Shown piece by piece: positions 25,685 to 36,824 of a DNA stretch of 64,000 bases. Both the position numbers and the translations under genes were made by a program. Within the stretch, counting starts at the first letter, position 1, and every line of letters starts with the position of its first letter. This stretch comes from Naematelia aurantialba. Its lineage: Eukaryota > Basidiomycota > Tremellomycetes > Tremellales > Naemateliaceae. The stretch spans positions 372,001 through 436,000 of the forward strand of contig JAKFAO010000012.1 in NCBI GenBank assembly GCA_021527695.1, given 5' to 3'. The notes beneath the pieces are model-generated. The model searched no databases. It saw only the letters and a list, made by a program, of their open reading frames with translations, and was not told where the DNA came from.

Positions 25685-27580
25685 ATGCCAGGTTTACCTT
25701 TCCGCCCGCATGCACCGGGTGACTCGCCACAACTCTCAACAACGACGCCCAAACCGACCTCGTCTAATACGATGCGCCCTTCCCCTTTACATTTAGGTCG
25801 CACCGGTCCATCGACAGCTCTGAACCAACCACAGGACAGTGGTCCGCCATCTTTGCTTCCTTTCACCAGCGAGTTGTCACCGATGTCGCAACTTGTCGTC
25901 ACACCAGACGCATCGGCTCTGACATCCGTTGTGCAGCCAGACGCCGCGACCTCCAGACCAATGCCTTTCCCACACAACGCAGATCTACTCGGCAGTGCGA
26001 GCGAATCCCGGCCTACATTGCCAGCTCGCTCTGCGTCGGTAAGAGGGGATGGAATGGATGTTGAAATCCCAATTGCGAGTGATCTCGAAACTTCGACCTC
26101 CCGACTGCGTCACCTGAGAAGGCAAGAAGACGAAGAACGCGATGCCCAGTTAGCGCCCGTGGGGCATCATCGCCCAATTCGTCACCGTAACTCGGGTGCT
26201 CACTATCTTACTAATCCAGGTTGGAACGAGTTGGGGACGTCAGGGCCTGGTCCCCAGCCGACCGCTTTCCGCCCTCATCTGGACGTGCCAAACTCTCTCG
26301 GCAATCTTCTCAATACAATAGAGACGCAGGCACCCCCAGTATTCAACAGTCGTCACCCATCTCGACCCGTTCGTATCTCTACCGACTCGACTCCTGTCAG
26401 CCCCTCGCCGTGGGCACAGGGGGTGCCCCAAATAGGACTGCAAAATGCGACTCACGCGTCACGTTCTCCGTCAATGGTGCCTCAGCGTCGACCGTCTTTC
26501 ATCTCTCCTGACAATCAAACTGATTTCTCAATCGTCCCAAACCCTCGTTCTCCTCATCCCGGTGTTACAAGGGGATCATATCTTTCTCGGCGACTCGATC
26601 GGCTTGATGAATCACGTACTGCCTCAGGGCGCCAGGGCTTAGTCACGCGAACGCCACCGTCATGGAGCACGCAAACCGCTGACGCGTTCGGAACGACTCG
26701 CGACGACCCTTCGTCGGCGTCACATCAGCATTCATCCATCCGGTTATCTTCTGATCGAGTGAACGATTGGCATCGCACTGTACAGGATGCCGTCGGTCGC
26801 CGGGTATCGGCAGACCAGTCACGGTCAAATGCGTCGCTGTATGGCCGACTTGGGGAGCTTGAGCATCCTACTGAAGCTGGCAACTATTTCGCCCTTTGGG
26901 GCGCGATTCCTATCGACTCATCCCACACAGGACTTCACGATCCAACGCATCCTTGGGATCAACGATCTAGCAGCAGATTACGTTTATTGCGATCCTTCGC
27001 AGAGCCCGAGACACGGGCCGAGGGGATTTTGCCAGACCTAGAAACCTCCGTAAGGCCAGGCAATAGCTTTGTACGGACCTGGTTGGAACCTTTGTCGGAT
27101 GCCGGGGTGCTAGAGCCCGCTGCTCGAATACTGGATCCGTCTACCATTCTGTACAAGATCAAATTACGACCCGAAATGGCCGAGACGGAGCGACTCAAGG
27201 TGGTGAAACTCGTCGTCCAATACATGTCTAAGTGCCCTGGCGATCGCAAACAACCTTTGGTTGAGAGCACCCTTGAATACAAAGCCCATGAAGATGTCGC
27301 GTTGAAGGACAAGGATGTCTTTTGCTCAGTGTGTCATGACGAGTACGAGAGGGATACAAAAGTCACCCTCACCCCATGTGGCCATATGTATCATCGGGAC
27401 TGTTTAGAGGTGAGGTGCAGATCAACGGTCATCTGCTAACGGCGACAGATCTGGTTGCATACATCTAATGGAACATCCTGCCCCATGTGTCGACGGGATC
27501 TGGCCGTGCTGGCGTGTTTAACCAAGATGGTTCCCAGCGGGACGAGAGCAGAGGCGATGCCTGTCTGGTTGGCCATATGA
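25685..27580 (+). CDS. RING-H2 finger protein, probable E3 ubiquitin ligase
   Basis: About 615 residues. The first 400 are disordered and rich in Ser, Pro, Arg and Thr, with no transmembrane segment visible. A more ordered region follows (from WLEPLSDAGVLEPAARIL). The C-terminus is a RING-H2 domain: CSVC, CGHMYH, DCLEIW and CPMC give the C3H2C3 zinc ligands. A short intron splits the RING just after the DCLE motif (donor at about 27411). RING-H2 domains recruit E2 ubiquitin-conjugating enzymes, so ligase activity is likely, but the substrate cannot be told from the sequence. The start is the ATG placed right after a leader-intron acceptor. Confidence 0.75.
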
Positions 27581-27717
27581 TTTATTATTTTGTTTTGTTA
27601 CCAGCACTATCACATGGCGTACTGTACTGTATGTAATTCCCAATTCGCTGTGTTACAAACATTTGCTTCCGCTCCTTGGATGCGAGATTCCGAGGTGATT
27701 TTTTCGTACGCCTTCTT

Positions 27718-28638
27718 ATGCCATACAGTATCACGATGGGTTCCCGACTGCTGCAACCTCGTGTCCGCCAGTTGTCTACGACTCCAGCGTACTATGTCAA
27801 AAGGCCACAAGTGCCGTTCCCAATGCGTAAAGCAGTCATCGACCACAACGGTCGGGCAATCGGCGCCGGGCTTGGGCGCCATCCTACCGAGTCCGAACAG
27901 CGACGCATAAAGTTGCTAGAGTCCATTGCGGAGGAGCCTTCGCAGCATGCCATCTCAGAGAAACAATACGGCCTCCGCAAGCAAAGCGAAGCCAGTTCAT
28001 CAGCCTCGACGCCCAGCGTCGTAGGAAACGAAAGAACTTTCGCACAATCAACTACTGAGCGTCGTCACAATCATGGACACTCGGATACTTCTGGTGAAGG
28101 ATCTCGGACAGAAGACGCAAGAGAACAGCCTAACAGGGCTTTGCATATATATAATCGGGTGTCCGCCGTCAAAGAGAACAAACCACTCTCCGACAATGTT
28201 GCCCCCGGACGTTCACAGCTAAGGCAGTCGCGCAATCACCTTAGGCCGGATTTTGCCCAGACAAGCGATGCGAACACACCAAAGTGTGGAGAAGGCTTAA
28301 TGGACATCGGTAAGTGCCCGGTTATAATAGCACTGATGTTAGACGAGACTCGCCAGTGGGATCCAACTAAAAAACTCAGCTTCGGTGCAATGCAGGGCCT
28401 TCGTGCCCTACATAATGCTGATCCTGTGAAGTTCAATCGCGCATCGCTTAGTGAGAGATTTGGCATCTCTCAAGAAGCAGTGCGCCGCATTCTACACTCG
28501 ACATGGCGAAACCGTGACGAAACACGTGAGGCAGTACCCGCACGACTCGATCACACGACCAAGACACTCAGTGACACCAAATGGGACAAGGATGCAGATA
28601 GTCCAGTACCAGCTATTATGCGGGCGTTCCACCGCTGA
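27718..28638 (+). CDS. RRG9: RRG9/neugrin-like mitochondrial protein
   Basis: Member of the Rrg9/neugrin family, needed for respiratory growth and mitochondrial genome maintenance; neugrin acts with mitochondrial ribosome assembly factors. The N-terminus is Arg/Ser/Thr-rich without acids (GSRLLQPRVRQLSTTPAYY), like a mitochondrial presequence. A disordered middle follows. The conserved block is near the C-terminus: WDPTKKLSFGAMQGLRALH, then a helix-turn-helix-like ERFGISQEAVRRILHSTW. A 33-nt intron at about 28309-28341 is frame-neutral, so the protein reads through with or without it. ATG 27736 is an alternative start. It converges on the kinase-fusion gene, 35 bp away. Confidence 0.8.
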   Translation: MPYSITMGSRLLQPRVRQLSTTPAYYVKRPQVPFPMRKAVIDHNGRAIGAGLGRHPTESEQRRIKLLESIAEEPSQHAISEKQYGLRKQSEASSSASTPSVVGNERTFAQSTTERRHNHGHSDTSGEGSRTEDAREQPNRALHIYNRVSAVKENKPLSDNVAPGRSQLRQSRNHLRPDFAQTSDANTPKCGEGLMDIGKCPVIIALMLDETRQWDPTKKLSFGAMQGLRALHNADPVKFNRASLSERFGISQEAVRRILHSTWRNRDETREAVPARLDHTTKTLSDTKWDKDADSPVPAIMRAFHR

Positions 28639-28673
28639 TGCCATGTATAATATACCTTTCTACCTTACTCTCA

Positions 28674-31600
28674 TTAGATTGCCGGCGAGAGCCGGTCAAA
28701 TTTAATCCAATCGTCAACTGCTGATAGTTCACCGGCCACCTCTCGTGCCTCCATCCAGACCCAGACCTGCCGTCAGCAGAGATCGTGCCGAGACACTCAC
28801 TTTAGCCATCGCCCAGATATTGCCCTTGGGCACTGCAGAGATCGCCTCTCGGGTACCAAGCTGTCGTCCAAGTTGACGAAGGATTGGAAGCGCAGATTTG
28901 AATAGATCCATATTAGGATCTAACTGCCTACCAATACCCTCAAGTAACAATATGGAGATAACAGTATTCACAAAATCGCCTTCGAGCTTGACATGATGCT
29001 GTCGTACAGCTGTCAAGACGTCGGTGAGAATGTCGGCTATCCTGATTTTCGCGAGGCTGAACGTTTTGCTTTTTACAGTGAGAACGATATGCTGAATCTT
29101 GAGGGCAAAGGTCTCCTCATCGATGGCGTATTCAGGGAATCGGCATCGCTCAACCATGAGTTTTCCAGCTTTGTAGCCATCAAATTCGGCAACAGCCTGG
29201 AAAAGATCGAGAAAATTCTTTCGATTGCTACCATCCAGCGAGGTCACCAGACCAGCGTCGATAAAGACCAGCTGCGGTTCGTATCCGTCTCCATAGAGGG
29301 ATTCTAACTGCGTATGCCACGCTTCCGGGTCTTGAGCTAGTGACGAGAGAGTATGCACTAGCTCATCTACACGGTCTGGCAACTCAGGTTTGTCCCGTAG
29401 GCGAGACAATATGGGAGAAAGGTAGTCGCCCGTCGTCGGTTTGTAGAAGCGTACCATAATATTTCCCCTAATGATTAGATCAATATCTCTAGCGCTCACG
29501 GATGTAAGTCCCCATGAGTCCAGTTATCCAGCAGCAACATTTCCTGAAGTTAGCGCGCCCTGCTGAACACCCACCAAGAAGGCATCGAGGCCTAAATTTG
29601 CAATCCTGTCATCGTATGGCCCTCCGCCGTTTCGCAGGAACCATTTAAGAGGCAGGGCGTCCTCATATCCCTCGATAAGCACCTCTTGACTCTCAGATTC
29701 GGGCTCCCCCAGGCGGATGGGTCGGGGGAAAGTTATGTGTCTGCCGCGTTTGGCGAAGTTGCGCTCAAAGCGCTCCAAATTCGAAGCTTCAACTCTCAAG
29801 TCGAGCTGGGAGTTCATCATTTCGCCGAATACCGCCACCTCTTCAGGAAGCGAGAGCCATTGCATGCCGGGGAGCAAGTTGAGTGCCTTGGCAAATATTG
29901 ACATTATAGCGATATCACGACGGATTGTCTGACGAACACGGGGATGAAGGACCTTGATCGCGACCGAAGATGTCTCGCCAGAGAAGCCAGGTCTGAGCTT
30001 GGCTTTGTAGACTTGTGCAATGGCCCCGCAGCCTATCGGCTCCTGGATGAATTCGTCGAAAATATCGTCAAACCCCACGCCGAAAGATCTTTCGATAATT
30101 TGTTCGGTGTGTTTGAGTGAATGCGGTTTGGCGTTCGAGTGCAGCTTGCTCATCTTGTCGCACAGTGCAGAGGGAAACAAGTCCGCACGAGATGCTGCCC
30201 ATTGTCCAAGTTTGATGAATGAAGGACCAGCGCGTTCCATTTGTTTTACCAAAAAACCATACCACCACACAGCGCCCCAATTCTCCTCAGCGTCCGCCAC
30301 GGGCTTGCGAAAGCGCTTCCGTCGCTCCGGACGACCAATGAATATCATTGGCGCCGTAAGAATCACAGGGCCAAAGAGGAATGCCAGACGCAAGAATCGG
30401 AACAATGTAGCGATAGGCTCCACGAGATAGTCCAAGACGAGAGACACGTAGGTATTAGCTGCTGAGGAAATCTTTGATGTAACTAAAGCGGGTGATGACC
30501 CTTGCGCAGCAGCGTCGGCTTGAGCTGGACGGCCGAAGAAGACGAGTAATCCTAGACCCGTCAAGGTGACTCCAAGTGGGATCCATTGACGAGATTCAGG
30601 ATGATTACAGGTCGCCCGCCTTCGGTTTGCCTGATTTGGACTTGGTGCTTTGACTGCGGCGAACAAGGACGAGGAAGACTGAACCGATCTTGACAATGAT
30701 ATGGTTTCATGGGCTCGTCTTTCCAGTTCTGACCAGACGAGGCTTCTCAACACTTCGCCGCGGATCTTATTCAGTTCTTGTTCTAGCGAGATGAGATTCC
30801 GTCGAGCAGGATTCGGTGCGACCGCGTTCATACGTCTCACTTGGTCGTTGATTTGCTTGATATTCTCCTCGTGGAACTTGGATTCTCGAGCTTCCCACGT
30901 CGCATCCCTATCTGGAACAACGTGTCGAGAAGGAAGCGGCTCCAACGGTGTTGCAGCAATGAAATTGCGAACAAGATGTGTCGTGTATGTAGAACGGAGA
31001 GTGGAGCGAAAAGCATCCAGAGTCGAGTCCAGCGAATTCTGCATTTCGATCCAGGCAGGCAATGCTCCTTGACGCTTCACGATGCGATTCCTGGTATCAG
31101 CGGGCTCACGTAGAGACCGGCTCACATCAGAAGCTCCCCTTTATCCAAATGTGGATTGCTCTCTTCGGGATCTCTTGGGATCGGTTGACCGATGCCACGA
31201 GTAACCTTGAGCAGACCCGCTTCGCGCGCACGCTGAGCTTCAGCTGATTGCTTGTCATGATAGCCCCACCTGAATGCGATCTTCTACCAATCCGCTCCAC
31301 GCCCTCATACCACTGGCCCCACCGCTTTTGGCACCCAGGACACTGTTGCCTCGTATCTGACGATTGCCTTGGAAAGTCTCGTCACTCTGTACGGCTTCAC
31401 TCCTAGCCGAGCCCAACCCGAGTTGATAATTGGCTACTCCATCTCGAGCGCTCTCAACGCGTCTCGCTACCTTTCCTGCTCGTTTAAGGTCTCTGAGTCT
31501 CGCCTTCGTCTTCGCGTCGGCGTCGGCGGGCAGCTGCAACTCCAAGAGATTCGTGAGGGCATCCCCATCAGCCCGCTTCTTCATGAACGACCCATATTTG

Positions 31601-32049
31601 ACCTTGGGTGCCTCAACGACTCGGTTGTCACCCGTGTACGTCGCATGCCAGGGGCGATGCAAATGTGGCGGAATCCTCGTGCGATGGTGCGGGATTTGTG
31701 ACTCTGGTGCTGACGATTCCGCAGTCCCCATCCTGGGCTCCAGACGAAGCCCCTCCGTCCAAACCTTGGTTTTCTCATTAACCGGAATTTGATGGGCGAC
31801 AGACTGTCCGGTTCGGTGAGCTAGGGACTGAGAACAGTCCGTCAGCATGTCAGACGCAGGAACGTGTGGCGAGCCGGGCCCGTTCCAGACAGATCGTTCA
31901 GCATAATGAAGCGGATCGAGAGAAGACAACCATTGTTTTGACTGAACAGTGGCGCCGGTGTCGTCTGAGCTTGCGAGTGGTCCATGGGAACGATATCGCT
32001 GACATACTCGACTAGCCGAGGGCACTGAGCCTCGGAGTGAGAGTCGCAT
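28674..32049 (-). CDS. DUF1992 (DNAJC28-type) and CQD1/ADCK2-type UbiB kinase fusion
   Basis: One gene of six exons (32049-31270, 31232-31126, 31090-29575, 29543-29500, 29467-28801, 28766-28674) giving 1068 residues in frame. Residues 1-25 look like a mitochondrial presequence (MRLSLRGSVPSASRVCQRY). At about 245-340 comes the DUF1992 domain of DNAJC28 (GLVEDRIQ, then NRIVKRQGALPAWIEM). A linker with hydrophobic segments leads into the UbiB atypical kinase: KLGQ signature (IKLGQWAASRADLFP), GCGAIAQVYKA in place of the usual Ala-rich loop, HGDLHPGN and FIDAG. The kinase part best fits CQD1/ADCK2, which affects coenzyme Q distribution at the inner mitochondrial membrane. Exon 3 (1516 nt) spans the end of DUF1992, the linker and the kinase N-lobe without a stop, so the join is in the DNA rather than a splicing guess. 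Confidence 0.85.
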
Positions 32050-32267
32050 TACAAACAGGAATGAAGGAATGGGCGAAATCGGTCCCAAGTACCAGTCGAC
32101 TATGAATGCGCCATATCTCCAGGTGGAGGCTGTCACCGCTCGGCACGCCAGGATGAGCGGACGATATGTCGATCCATTTTCACCATTTCGTCACAACAAC
32201 AGCATGTGCTTGGTTTGCTCTGCTCTACTACAGCTAAGGGATTCGAATGCTGTCGCTACTCCCAGGC

Positions 32268-33346
32268 TCAGAGCTCCCGCACGCTTCTATCTCTGAGATC
32301 GTCTTCTTTTACGCCTCTGCTCAGTTTGTGCAATGCGCTTCTGAGGTTGATGTCATCCCCAAGTCTTAGAGCGAGAGAGAGTGCGGCAACATCATCAATC
32401 TGTCGAAGTGCCCCTTCCCTGCTATCCAGCGAATTTGCATTGTCGGATGACAGAGGTGAACTGAAGAGTGGACGCCCAAGTTGTTGGCGATGCCCGAGGG
32501 CGTTTGCCACCAGATCTCGGAAGTCCCGCAAGACTTGCGTTGGCTCTTCAACACGATCAATTGTAAGGAGACATCGTTCTAAGATTGGTGCTTGCAAGCC
32601 GGAAGTACTGATTGACGCTAACAATGGCGAGATAGCATCTATAGTCAGCACAATCTCGTGTGATTCGACGCACCAAAGGGCATATCGGCAAAGTTGAACG
32701 CGTCAGCAGCTGTCGCGGCCATTCCAGGTTGTAGACTTGTCCACTAGTCTTCAGCCCTGTTACACCAATGACCTACCGTGCTCTTTCCGAGACGAGCGAG
32801 TGTGACGGCATTTAAAGAATCGCCGCTTTTAATGGCTGAGCGAATGCCAGCATCCAGCAATTCACGGCTCATGGTTTGGGAACAGCCAGCAGTGTGAAAA
32901 TTCTCGGAGACCGTGGCAAGCGCCCTGGAGTGCTCCCCACGACAATACAGTAATGTAACTAGAAACTCTACAGTGAGTTATGCTCGAAATGTCTCCGCCG
33001 TACCGAGACGTTGACGATCAATTTTGGGCTTGACGGGAGACCTTGTAGATGAGTGCATAAACCACTGCAGTCAGTGCCAAAGCAATCAGCAACCCACCTC
33101 TCTCTCAATATAAGCATGCTCAGGCAAATACTCGAGCCGTGAACGCTCCACAGCCTTTACAATGCGAGCAGCTCGAGGGGTATCAGCCGATGGGAAGACG
33201 TATCGAATCGCATAATCATCGTCCTCCTTTGCGCTTGCAAGATAATTGGTGTCAGTAGTCGGCAGCATACTCACTCGCACGACGCAGTGATCCTGACTTA
33301 ACAGCTGAAGGCCAAGGGGTTTAAAGAGATTGGGTAAAACAAGCAT
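32268..33346 (-). CDS. Unrecognised helical protein
   Basis: About 305 residues over six exons with 33-42 nt introns. It opens MLVLPNLFKPLGLQLLSQ. A charged segment (KEDDDYAIRYVFPSADTPR) and then a series of helices follow (EFLVTLLYCRGEHSRAL; ELLDAGIRSAIKSGD; REGALRQIDDVAALSLALR), suggesting a TPR-like or other alpha-helical repeat protein. I see no catalytic motif, signal peptide or membrane span. The exon joins at 32700-32760 are the least certain. It diverges from MTQ2 across 159 bp. Confidence 0.6.
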
Positions 33347-33505
33347 CTTTGCTCAGGTGTATCTCAACGAGGTGGTTAGTGCATGAGAGAGTAGAATAAA
33401 TAGGCACGCCATTAGGTGGCCAAGTTGCCGCAAGCCTTACCAGAAACCACTGTTACCACGGTGTCATATCAGTCTCTCGCCCGTTAAAATTGCCTTTCAA
33501 TTGAG

Positions 33506-34284
33506 ATGCTTCCAACGCCTCAAATCGCCCATCTGACCGCCAAAGACTATGAACAAGTCTATGAGCCTGCTGAAGACTCCTTCATCCTGCTGGATGCCCT
33601 TGAAGCAGATCTGACGGAACTTCTGGAGGCTGCACCTGCTTTGTGTGTTGAGGTGGGCTCTGGCTCAGGTATAGTGTCGGCATTTATGGCGACTATATTC
33701 CGCCATTCCTCATGTGAGTTGGAGTTGTGTCGAAGCTTATGCGAGTGCTGCTATCTACGGACATCAATCCTCTTGCGTGCTCAGCCACTGCACGGACCGC
33801 TGCCGCCAATGAAGTGAATTATAGTTGAACCAGCTAATTGATTCAGGTTGTGCTGGACGTCGTTCAAAGTTATCTCTTGTCTCCATTGGTCGAAAGGCGG
33901 GCAGGGATTGTTGATCTCTTGGTGTTCAACCCGCCATACGTCCCCACCCGAGACGACGAGTAAGTAAGATGACTACCAGCTCTTTGACGGTCGCAGGCCA
34001 TCGATAGGGAAAATTTCGGCCGCATGGGCCGGTGGCGAGCAGGGAATGGTCACGACCGAAGTACTGATATCCAAGCTACCGGTGAGTCTGTAGGCGACGG
34101 GAGAGCCTTATCTCAGAGCATTCTGGCTCCCCGTGGAAGATTCTACCTGGTTGCCATCGAGCAAAATCAGCCTGCCAATATCTTGGTCTGCATGAGGAAG
34201 GCTGGTTTAGAAGCCGATGTCAGTCTACGAAGACGAGCAGGAAGAGAGATTTTGTATGTTATCAAATGCTACAAACCTTCTTGA
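33506..34284 (+). CDS. MTQ2: eRF1 methyltransferase catalytic subunit (HemK2/Mtq2)
   Basis: S-adenosylmethionine-dependent enzyme that, with its partner Trm112, methylates the GGQ glutamine of translation release factor eRF1. Five exons (33506-33713, 33746-33813, 33847-33959, 33997-34081, 34117-34284) give 213 residues, the usual size. Visible motifs are the family start YEPAEDSFILLDALE, the SAM-binding EVGSGSGIVS, the acidic strand end STDINPLAC and the catalytic NPPYVPT. Introns are 32-37 nt. The stop codon is 4 bp from the stop of the convergent CHK2 gene. Confidence 0.92.
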
Positions 34285-34288
34285 TGCA

Positions 34289-36494
34289 TCAATGCAATCG
34301 CAAGGATTTTCTAGATCTAGCAGTCCTTGACGACCTTCGCTCGTCCTGTTCTGGGCTAGGTGGTGGGGACAAACTACCCGAACTGAAAGCTTCTCCGTCA
34401 ATTTTACGTTTCAATTCCCCATCTCGGGCCGGTGTAGTTAAACACAGCTTCTCCAAAGGTTGCGAAAAACTTTCTGCAGAGTCCAGATCGAAGGCACTTT
34501 CCACATTGGTGCCTGAAGCCGTCATTGGACGTGGCCAGAGCTCATCACCAGGGGAAGTATCGAAAGATTGAATGTCCCACATGGAATCTCCACCAAGTAC
34601 CTGGCGCTGCGATTCTGAGTGTTGAGATAAAGATCCCGAGAGCCACTCATGACTGAGAGCCTCAAACATTGACATCCGTCGGCTGGGTTGCTTTTCCAGG
34701 AGACGCGAAATGAAGTCGATAGCTCTCATTAGCCTTATAAGAAGGAGACTTACCAAGATCACTAATACCCAAACGTATCAAGAGCTGCATGTCGGGTTCT
34801 TGTGTGAATCTGGCCCTGATACGTTTCTTAAATCAGCTCATTAGGAGTTGCAACCCACGTCGACAGGGGCATCTGCGTCCTCGTCGAATGGAAGGGCTTT
34901 AGTCATCATGCTACCATCAGTGGAATTTTGAATAGGGCGCTTACCTGTAGACGATGATGCCGACAGACCAGCAGTCCACTTTATTCTCATATCCAGGCTT
35001 GTAATGATCCTGCATGACCACCTCCGGGGCAAGATACTGCGGTGTACCGACCATTGACACAAGCATAGTCTCAGCATGCACTAGATCATTCAGAATCTGT
35101 ACCTCTCCATTTATGCTGGCATACCCATTTTGGCGAGCCCAAAGTCTGCAACCTTAATCACGCGTGGATGTTCAGGTGTATCTTGCGTGAGAAGAATATT
35201 CTAAAAGTAAGCTCAGCACGTTGCGCTTCTCACTTCAGGTTTGAGATCTCGATGTGTCACTCCTTGAGAATGCTGCTTGTTTAAGTTTTTGCCGCATGGG
35301 CTGCCTTACCGTGTACGCGATCGCACGACATATCTGCAAAGCAAAGTCGGCAGCTTGTGTCTCGGCTACAGTCAGTCAGATTTCATGGCAAAACCCACGT
35401 ATGCCGCCTTGAGAGCCTGGCCAATTCATGATATAATCAAGAAGGTCGCCGCCATCAATGTACTCCAAAACTAAGCATATGTGTTGTGGATCTTCGAACC
35501 ATTCGATTAATTGACATATATTTTCCTGCCATCAGCCTGGCCATGTCAGACACGCACATGTTCCAGAGTACGGCATATGGCAATCTCGCGTTGAAACAGT
35601 TCGAGGGTCTTAAGGTTTCCAGCAAATCTATGCTTGACAATTTGCTCCCAATCAGCTCAAACCTGAGATGCCATATACCTTGATTGCCCTGAGATCCCCC
35701 GTCTCCACATCGACGGCCTTTCTGACCTCGGCAAACGTTCCCTTACCCAGTCTTCAGTCAGCACGTACGGAGGGTAGCCGCACCTATCCAGAAGCTGGTA
35801 TTTTTCGTATACCTCGCCAGCCATATCCAGCATACTTCCAGTGCCACTTGCTCGCGAACCTGGACTGCTCACTGACCGAAAGATATATCGCACCTCATGG
35901 TTGTCTAGAGTCGATGCGTGTCCGAGCGAGATCTCATCCCCGTGCTGGAGCAGTCGCCTCGTCCTGACCTTGTCTCCGTTCACCTGCGTTCAGCCATGAA
36001 TGTATCCATATGCTCACAAATGTGCCGTTACTACTGTTCAGATCTTCAATCCAAACCTCAGGTTCTGTCTCGCCCTCCTTCCATGTCTGTACCGGACCCA
36101 GTGACGTGCTTCGACTCCCGCTTTGCAGACCTAAGGTGAATCGACAGTGGACATTGGATACTCGCTTTTCGTGCAGCATCACATCATTCTTCGTCACGCC
36201 TGGAGGTCCACGACCAAGTTGTAGAGCTGTTCTGCTCCATGGAATCTTCAGAATTGAGTGCGATGGATTTGTTGGGATGAGTATCGCCCCTGAAATCAGC
36301 GCAGCCACGTCAGCTGAAGACTCACAGTACTTGCGTCGAGGTTCGATTTGGCTGTTTATATTCTGTGTATTCTGCGTCTGACTGAAAAGGGGCTGAGATA
36401 GTTGTGTTGCTTCGAGCAGATAGTCTGTGCCTCTTTGAGAGGTCGCGAATTGCGACTCCGCGGGTTGTGAATCGGGAACTTTGACATGGGTCAT
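34289..36494 (-). CDS. CHK2/Cds1-type checkpoint kinase (one FHA domain)
   Basis: Serine/threonine kinase of the DNA-damage and replication checkpoint, activated by ATM/ATR-family kinases. The N-terminal 45 residues are an SQ/TQ cluster (DSQP, TSQR, TQLSQ, SQTQNTQ), the usual target of those kinases. One FHA domain follows (LGRGPPGVTKND, EKRVSNVHCRF, NSSNGTFVNG). The kinase domain has LGKGTFAEVRKA, AIK, EYIDGGDLLDYI, HRDLKPEN and DFGLAK, and the tail is Ser-rich and ends RSRKSLRLH. A single FHA fits animal Chk2 and fission-yeast Cds1 rather than Rad53, which has two. About ten short introns split the gene. A missing N-terminal exon is possible. Confidence 0.88.
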
Positions 36495-36824
36495 CGAGAA
36501 GCCCGACTGTCACGAAAGTAGAGGCGACAGCTGACAAGCGCGAGATTCCGGTCCTGGAGCACTCTGAGAGACAAGGAGAAGCACAGAGAGTTAACTGGTG
36601 CTCAAAAGCAGGTCAGACCAATACGCGATACAGCAGAAGGTCGGCTAGAGATCCGACCCAAGTGACATAAAATGGCAACGGGGCGAGTACAAGAAAGCTC
36701 GCAGTCATAATCTAGGCACGGGCGTCTTCGGTAGGCATGCGGAATCGGACGCGCGCCTCTTGATAGAGCGCCGCTTGGGTCCCAACCGCTAAGCCACGCC
36801 GCCTCGTCCATTCACACGTCTCTT
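36495..36824. promoter_or_regulatory. Shared upstream region of CHK2 and the BSD gene
   Basis: A 330-bp gap between divergent starts; no coding sequence recognised. It should contain both promoters. Confidence 0.45.

Noticed and set aside
31369..31792. Plus-strand open frames opposite the DUF1992 gene
   Set aside because: They are reverse-strand shadows of a well-supported exon and lack any family match.
29524..32049. Two separate genes (DNAJC28-like and CQD1-like)
   Set aside because: No stop codon lies between the domains in the long exon, and the exon lengths give one continuous frame; transcript data could still reverse this.
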